A stretch of DNA of 64,000 bases from Heracleum sosnowskyi (Eukaryota; Streptophyta; Magnoliopsida; Apiales; Apiaceae), in assembly GCA_030848705.1 (NCBI GenBank), contig CM061243.1, positions 5,614,001-5,678,000 of the forward strand, written 5' to 3'. This document shows, piece after piece, positions 60,974-64,000 of the stretch (position 1 is the first letter of the stretch; every line of letters begins with the position of its first letter). The notes under the pieces were generated by a model, which saw only the letters and a list, made by a program, of their open reading frames with translations, made no database searches and was not told the origin of the DNA. The position numbers and the translations under genes were made by a program.

Positions 60974-63350
60974 AGAATGTTGCATATTATATATTCCAAA
61001 AAAATATTTTAATGGATTGAGTATACTATATATTTCTCTTTTTTCATTTTAAATGATTGATATAAAAAATAAAATTTTAAATAATATAAAATTATACATA
61101 AATGTAATCGATTCCTAAAAAAATATGAATTTATTTACATTCTCCTATGTGTAGATATTAAACTATTGAAATAAAAAAATAAGGTTTTTTAAGAAATATT
61201 TAATTTTGTTTATAAAATTATACATAATAAATGATTGTCTCGCATAATTTTTATGTATATAAAATTTTAAATATGCGAGTCATATTAGAGATTTTTGGTC
61301 TATCAACTATTTAGACTTTCAGCGATTTAAAAGTGTGATTGATCTAAAAACATATATATTAAAAGAAACTAAAATAATTGAATTTATGTTTAAAAAAATG
61401 AGAACTCCAAAAATAGGATTTATGTTGTATATATAAAAAACAACATAATTAATATTCAATATAAAATGGAAAAAGATATGTTTTTTTGAATTATAAATAT
61501 TACAAAATTACAATAATTATTCACAATGATCAATTAAACTATAACTCAAAGTATGGTAATATGAATTTTAAATAGTATACTAAATTAATCAAATAATCAA
61601 CATAATATATATGATGGTTGAGTTATAACATATACTTAGATCAACCTATGATGAAACCAAAAAGTTTCATTTTAAATATTATGTTAATGCACAATCATTC
61701 AGGTCGTCTAATCATAATGTTAATGCACAGTCATTCAGGTCATCTAATCATAATTTACATTGATAAAAATATTTGTAAAAATTCAAGTTGAGTTAAAAAA
61801 TAATTCATATTATAAGATAAAAATTGTTTCAATTTATCAAAATTTTAAAATAGAATTTTGATATTGTGTAATAAATTTTAGATTAACACTAAACATTTGA
61901 GTTAAAAAATGTAAAAATATGTATGTAATATATAAAAAAAACGAGCTATACACCGCAAGTACGACTTTCATATAATATTAATAGTTTCATAATATGTTTT
62001 TGCCTTACATATATATCGATTCTTTATAAATGTACTCTAACTAAGTTAAAATCACATTGCATATGTTATATATAGACAATTTTCAAAAATATTTATTTAT
62101 TTTATATTCAAATGTTCAATTTGATAAAGTTTCGTCATCAAAAATCATATTATTATATACTCAAAGGTTCAATTTGTAAAGTTCCTATCACATCATCGAA
62201 AATCATATTAATATTTTAGCAATTAAATGTAATCATGCGATTATTATCATATGGATATTTATCCAAATTTTATGAAATTTAATCAAGTGATAGAATATCT
62301 GGTTAATGTAATTGATATGTCATATTACAAAAATACTATTAAAATATGAGATAAAATCGAAATATTATTCTTTTTCGAATTTTAAATTACAAAACTATAT
62401 CAAGATATAAACAATTTCGTTCGAGAAATTATTGCAATGGTCGTTCGAGTTTATGCTAGTAAATAAGTACAATAATACTAGATCATAGGTCAACTATCAT
62501 TCGTCTAATATTCCATCATCCACAAAATTAAACATGAATATGCACTATATAAAGATAAAAGCAAGTCCACGCTAAAAAAATAATAAAATTTAATTTGCCA
62601 ATTCAAACTCAACTGGGATTCGAAATATTTGTGAACAAGTTAAACTTGACTCGCTTTTTAACAAGCTCGACTTTGGATGACAAAAATTGGTCCATAAAAT
62701 AATCGAATTCGACCAAGGAAAAGCTCAAACTCAAAATCGATAGATAAAAGCTCGACTAGATTCATTTACAACCCTGCTCTCATGTTTATCGATTTGAAAC
62801 TATTAATCCTCCCCCCTCTAATTTTATTATTAGTTGTTCCAACTTGGAATCAACTAGTTATCTGATTTTAATATTACTTTAGAAAAAGATTGATGGTAAA
62901 ATAGTTTTAAAAATTGTAAGTTAATATAAAAAAACTAATAAAAAATTAAAGCGAAAATAACATTTATGTATCTAAGACGGGAGAAAACTTGTACTACATT
63001 TTACTTCCAGTTTCATACTCTCTCATATACCTCCGATCACCTATTATTATTACATATAAAGGTCAAAACAATCACAAGTAATGGCATGAACTTTGGAGGA
63101 TCTTCAACAAAGTTGGGCACAGGCGAGTAGACAGAGCTGCCATGACAGAGCTGCCATGACATTGCTTCATTCCCCCAGGTTTTATGATATACATAGATTA
63201 GATTTCATCATCGCGAATTAATTATAGTAGTATATGATCCTTGTAACACAAATATGTTAACGCAACAAAAACTAGTGTTTTATCTAATGAAAATCCTGAT
63301 CCATACTTTTATTATGAAATACTGTCAACTACAAATGTCTTCACATAATT
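60974..63350. other. AT-rich region without recognisable genes
   Basis: It contains two small tandem duplications: TTAATGCACA(A/G)TCATTCAGG at 61684 and 61720, and a 60-bp pair at 62105-62215 (GTTCAATTTG..AAAGTT). No coding or regulatory feature was recognised. The last few hundred bases may be the 3' flank of the ARO-like gene. Confidence 0.5.
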
Positions 63351-63634
63351 GAATTTTCCTACTTCATGAAATGTGCAGGGTGTGACAGAGAGCACAAATG
63401 AGAAACAAAAGAACTGCTGCTTTCAGCCATACAATTGAGAACGGGTACAGAACTATCAGGCATCCGGCATCCTTTTCTGCGCCGGGATGGACTAATCATT
63501 TTACACAATTTGACTGATGGATAACATGAAAAACATAGAAACGACATCATGAGCCTTCCTATCATGTATTCGCGGTTAAAACCGAGAGTCCCTGCTAAAT
63601 ACATCGAAGATTCAAGTAAATCTACGGAAAACGA

Positions 63635-64000
63635 TTATGGTACATAGGAGTGCTTATGGTGGGTATGAGCACCAGCCTGATAGAGAGTGAGCTGGTCTAC
63701 AGCTTTAGCACACAACTCCCTTAATTCCGGATGGTGAGCCAACATAGAACGAGCTGCCCCCTCTATTACACTCAATGCTCTTGCTTGTTCAAGTGCGGGG
63801 CTGTTACCAACATGTATTGCAAGGCAGCACAACAATATGAATTCATGCTTTCGAGGCCGATCATTGCTCTTAAGCAAATTCATTAAACGTGGCACCCCGT
63901 TAGCCTCGATTATCGCCTTGGAGTGCTCAACACAATTAAAATTTTCTAGAGCAACAAATTTACCAAGCGCAATAGCAGCTTCAGTAGCCACATCAGCACT
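63635..64000 (-). CDS. ARMADILLO-REPEAT-ONLY-like protein, C-terminal part
   Basis: The frame enters from beyond the right edge and runs 121 codons to the stop at 63635. It shows armadillo-repeat helices: an EAAIALGKFV..NF..VEHSKAI block, then IIEANGVPRLMNLLKSNDR, then FILLCCLAIHVGNSPALEQA, then a last helix ending LTLYQAGAHTHHKHSYVP. The VEHSKAIIE..G and LLC..ALH.....LE.A patterns and the short His/Pro end match the C-terminus of plant ARO proteins as I recall them (ARO4-like rather than ARO1). AROs act in polarised cell growth and actin organisation. The first exons lie outside the window. The open frame at 63359-63604 is 3' UTR, not coding. Confidence 0.75.
   Translation of the reverse strand, partial: SADVATEAAIALGKFVALENFNCVEHSKAIIEANGVPRLMNLLKSNDRPRKHEFILLCCLAIHVGNSPALEQARALSVIEGAARSMLAHHPELRELCAKAVDQLTLYQAGAHTHHKHSYVP

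Larger units (their letters stand above)
59880..64000 (+). mobile_element. Helitron 5' end (same family as 32309); 3' end not determined
   Basis: TCTATTACTATATATTA begins after an A at 59879 and the following 300 bp align with 32309-32640. Only the 5' end is defined; the end coordinate is the window edge. The element must stop before the ARO-like gene, or its 3' terminus has been lost, since no CTRR plus hairpin was found. Confidence 0.45.

Noticed and set aside
63359..63604. 81-codon ORF downstream of the ARO-like gene
   Set aside because: It lies immediately after the stop codon on the same strand, shows no family features and is best read as 3' UTR.

Overview
This window looks like nuclear DNA of a flowering plant, probably a eudicot. 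It is AT-rich, has introns with GT..AG borders, and carries plant-only families: a DUF674 protein, a PLS-type PPR fragment and an ARMADILLO-REPEAT-ONLY-like C-terminus. It is also packed with Helitrons, LTR elements and small TIR elements. I cannot name the species. Only three loci look like functional host genes: a three-exon DUF674 gene (24333-26155, +), a class I RPD3/HDA6-like histone deacetylase (28324-31236, -) and the 3' end of an ARO-like gene that runs off the right edge (63635-64000, -). A possible last exon of an unknown gene lies at 357-446 (-).

Left third (about 590-22630): a local tandem duplication. Unit 1 (816-18265) and unit 2 (18269-22630) begin with the same sequence and end with the same 375-bp segment. 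Each unit carries a two-exon gene fragment on the minus strand, fragments of a large, probably disordered-protein gene on the plus strand, and a 5' piece of a Ty3/gypsy-like retrotransposon (LTR, primer-binding site, gag). Unit 1 alone contains a 3.4-kb solo LTR (3065-6500) with a perfect 5-bp target duplication, and a 9.06-kb Helitron (8494-17554) that carries several exon-like pieces and a nested LTR. Unit 2 supplies the empty site for the solo LTR.

Middle (22615-31990): a degenerate copy of the last-exon region of the histone deacetylase, a PPR gene fragment, the DUF674 gene, a TIR element, the deacetylase gene and a TIR element in its promoter. Two deacetylase introns start with long (CT)n tracts. 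The acidic C-terminal tail is cut short by an in-frame stop, and a plausible tail exon remains downstream.

Right half (32309-63000): nested Helitrons and repeats with no intact host gene. A Helitron 5' end (32309) leads into a tandem-array unit that is interrupted by about 23 kb of nested insertions and resumes at 56127. Inside the interruption are three copies of a Helitron-like repeat (called E here), an RPA-like single-strand-binding protein pseudogene split by a 2.4-kb poly(A)-tailed retroposed insert, and a Helitron 3' end at 42514. The interruption also holds a Stowaway-like MITE, a Mutator-like MITE with a 9-bp target duplication, and a large TIR-bordered AT-rich block with an internal 1.87-kb tandem duplication. 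A second Helitron of the same 5' family begins at 59880. Several clear TIR elements with target duplications (57070-57595, 60568-60966) decorate the region.

All protein assignments come from reading translations and recalling family motifs. No database search was run.
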